A DNA stretch of 6,679 nt from Fusobacterium sp. Its GTDB lineage: Bacteria > Fusobacteriota > Fusobacteriia > Fusobacteriales > Fusobacteriaceae. A program made the position numbers and the translations under genes. Positions within the stretch are counted from its first letter, which is position 1, and the number at the start of each line of letters is the position of its first letter. Of the stretch, positions 6,056-6,679 are shown piece after piece. Below the pieces are notes generated by a model that did no database searches, was not told the origin of the DNA, and saw only the letters and a list, made by a program, of their open reading frames with translations. Location: positions 1 through 6,679 of the forward strand of contig JAUNAY010000067.1 in assembly GCA_030527385.1 (NCBI GenBank), in the 5' to 3' direction.

Positions 6056-6064
6056 ACATATGTT
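6055..6064. promoter_or_regulatory. Palindrome between divergent promoters (candidate operator)
   Basis: AACATATGTT is a perfect 10-bp palindrome. It begins at the outer edge of the DUF1576 -35 box and ends 4 bases before the -10 box of the divergent GIY-YIG gene, so one bound protein could affect both. Its short length in an AT-rich genome keeps confidence low. Confidence 0.3.
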
Positions 6065-6067
6065 ATA

Positions 6068-6073
6068 TATAAT
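6068..6073 (+). promoter_or_regulatory. -10 box of the GIY-YIG gene
   Basis: TATAAT is a perfect -10 hexamer, predicting a transcript start near 6080. The corresponding -35 region (about 6045-6050) is poor. The box lies downstream of the in-frame ATG at 6060, which argues that this ATG is not used. Confidence 0.45.
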
Positions 6074-6116
6074 ATTATTAGTGAGAACTAAGAAAATAAA
6101 GGAGAAAAAAGATTTT

Positions 6117-6413
6117 ATGGGATATTATGTTTATATGATAAGGTGTCAAGATAATTCGTTATATACGGGAATAACAACTGATATAAAAAGAAGATGTGAA
6201 GAACATAAAAATGGAACAGGGGCAAAATATATAAAAATAAAAAAATTTTTAAAATTAGAAATATTTTTTAGGTGTTTAAATAGATCTGAAGCATCAAAAA
6301 TAGAATATTTTTTAAAAAAAATGTGTAAGAGTGAAAAAGAGAGATATATCAATGAAATCAAGGGTTTAGAAGCTATTATTTGGGAAAAATTAGGAATAAA
6401 AATAGAGATTTAA
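6117..6413 (+). CDS. GIY-YIG domain protein, UPF0213 (YhbQ/YazA) type
   Basis: From ATG 6117 this is a 98-residue stand-alone GIY-YIG nuclease domain. The first strand is YYVYMIRC (3-10), the second signature is LYTGIT (15-20), and the helix DIKRRCEEHKNGTGAKYI (22-39) carries the conserved Arg (R25/R26) and His (H30). Downstream, SEASKIEYFLKK supplies the conserved glutamate region. The domain order and length match the small UPF0213 family, for which DNA nuclease activity has been reported in some members but whose cellular role is unclear. An in-frame ATG at 6060 would add 19 residues (117 in all), but it lies upstream of the TATAAT at 6068, and family members normally begin right at the first beta strand. 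AAAGGAGA at 6098-6104 is the ribosome binding site, with a rather long 12-base gap. No strong terminator follows. Confidence 0.88.
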   Translation: MGYYVYMIRCQDNSLYTGITTDIKRRCEEHKNGTGAKYIKIKKFLKLEIFFRCLNRSEASKIEYFLKKMCKSEKERYINEIKGLEAIIWEKLGIKIEI

Positions 6414-6443
6414 AAAAATTTTTAAAAAAAATAAAAAAAATTG
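6414..6443 (+). promoter_or_regulatory. A/T-tract upstream element of the tRNA promoter
   Basis: The region directly before the tRNA -35 box is a pure A and T tract with long A-runs and one T-run, like the UP elements of stable RNA promoters. An A5T5 core could form a weak hairpin, but nothing here makes a convincing terminator for the preceding gene. Confidence 0.45.
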
Positions 6444-6472
6444 TTGACAGATTTTAGATCTTATGATAATAT
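6444..6472 (+). promoter_or_regulatory. Strong sigma-70 promoter of the tRNA cluster
   Basis: A perfect TTGACA at 6444-6449 and TAATAT at 6467-6472 are separated by exactly 17 bases. Transcription should begin around G6480, leaving a leader of about 54 bases before tRNA-Leu that RNase P would remove. It is the best promoter in the window, as expected for stable RNA. Confidence 0.85.
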
Positions 6473-6496
6473 AATAAATGTCCTCGACGGAACAGA

Positions 6497-6531
6497 GATG
6501 AAAACGAAAGTTCATCGAAGGAAGTTGATGA
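6497..6531 (+). repeat. Alternative hairpins in the tRNA leader
   Basis: GATGAA (6497-6502) can pair with TTCATC (6511-6516). The overlapping TCATC (6512-6516) can instead pair with GATGA at 6527-6531, which ends two bases before the tRNA. The two hairpins exclude each other. The flanks also form an imperfect direct repeat: CGA, C or A, then GGAA, then GATGA. No T-run follows either hairpin, so classical attenuation is not supported. Confidence 0.4.
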
Positions 6532-6533
6532 TT

Positions 6534-6621
6534 GCCTGGGTGGCGGAACAGGTAGACGCACGGGACTTAAAATCCCGTGGTACTTAGTACCGTACCGGTT
6601 CGATTCCGGTCCTAGGCACCA
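6534..6621 (+). tRNA. tRNA-Leu (anticodon UAA)
   Basis: The 88-base cloverleaf is complete. The acceptor stem GCCTGGG pairs with CCTAGGC (6611-6617, one G-U). The anticodon stem CGGGA/TCCCG encloses loop CTTAAAA with anticodon TAA at 6568-6570. A long variable arm (around GGTAC-TTA-GTACC) marks a class II tRNA, and the T-arm is ACCGG-TTCGATT-CCGGT. Discriminator A6618, typical of leucine, is followed by an encoded CCA (6619-6621). It reads UUA, an abundant leucine codon in this AT-rich DNA. It is the first gene of a tRNA cluster and lies 4 bases before the next tRNA. Confidence 0.97.
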
Positions 6622-6625
6622 TTAT

Positions 6626-6679
<54 letters not shown>

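Noticed and set aside
6060..6116. Upstream ATG start for the GIY-YIG protein (117 residues).
   Set aside because: The extra 19 residues do not fit the family, and the ATG lies upstream of the likely -10 box TATAAT at 6068-6073 with no ribosome binding site.
6146..6361. A 71-codon minus-strand frame within the GIY-YIG gene.
   Set aside because: It is antisense to a clear GIY-YIG domain and is Phe/Ile/Ser-rich as expected for the complement of Lys-rich coding DNA.
6411..6443. A5T5 inverted repeat after the GIY-YIG stop as a terminator.
   Set aside because: Pure A-T pairing with almost no loop would not form a stable RNA hairpin; the tract fits an UP element of the following tRNA promoter better.

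Overview
The window is very AT-rich, uses compact bacterial signals (strong purine-rich ribosome binding sites, canonical sigma-70 promoters, tRNAs with encoded CCA) and carries a DUF1576 membrane protein. Together with the protein sequences this suggests a Fusobacteriota member, most likely Fusobacterium or a close relative. A low-GC clostridial bacterium is the main alternative. The assignment is an inference from composition and gene content, not from a search.

Layout. (1) 1-432: the tail of a type II toxin-antitoxin pair, with the antitoxin cut by the window edge and a RelE/ParE-type toxin overlapping it by 4 bp; a rho-independent terminator follows (467-501). (2) 529-4055: a complete class I ribonucleotide reductase operon of glutaredoxin/NrdH-like protein, NrdA-like alpha subunit and NrdB-like beta subunit. 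It is read from a good promoter (529-557) that carries two NrdR-box-like sites 30 bp apart at the start of transcription. (3) 4062-4106: a 19-bp perfect hairpin that can terminate both converging operons. (4) 5997-4115, minus strand: a two-gene operon of a DUF1576 polytopic membrane protein with a clear internal duplication, then a Nudix hydrolase of the ADP-ribose pyrophosphatase type. (5) 6117-6413: a small GIY-YIG (UPF0213-type) protein divergent from DUF1576. (6) 6444 to the end: a strong promoter, a leader with alternative hairpins, tRNA-Leu(UAA), and the first part of an initiator tRNA-fMet(CAU) that runs off the window.

How it works together. The nrd operon makes deoxyribonucleotides. 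The small redox protein probably re-reduces the C-terminal CxxC of the alpha subunit, and the tandem boxes suggest repression by NrdR when (d)ATP is plentiful. The alpha subunit lacks the beta-hairpin that starts the usual ATP-cone, so control may rest on transcription rather than on the enzyme's activity site. The DUF1576-Nudix pair may link membrane transport to nucleotide or ADP-ribose metabolism, but that is only a hypothesis. No clearly new multi-gene system is visible. The most notable points are the nrd regulatory region, the hairpin-less alpha subunit with mixed Ia/Ib traits, the duplicated DUF1576 protein, and the initiator tRNA with U at position 1.
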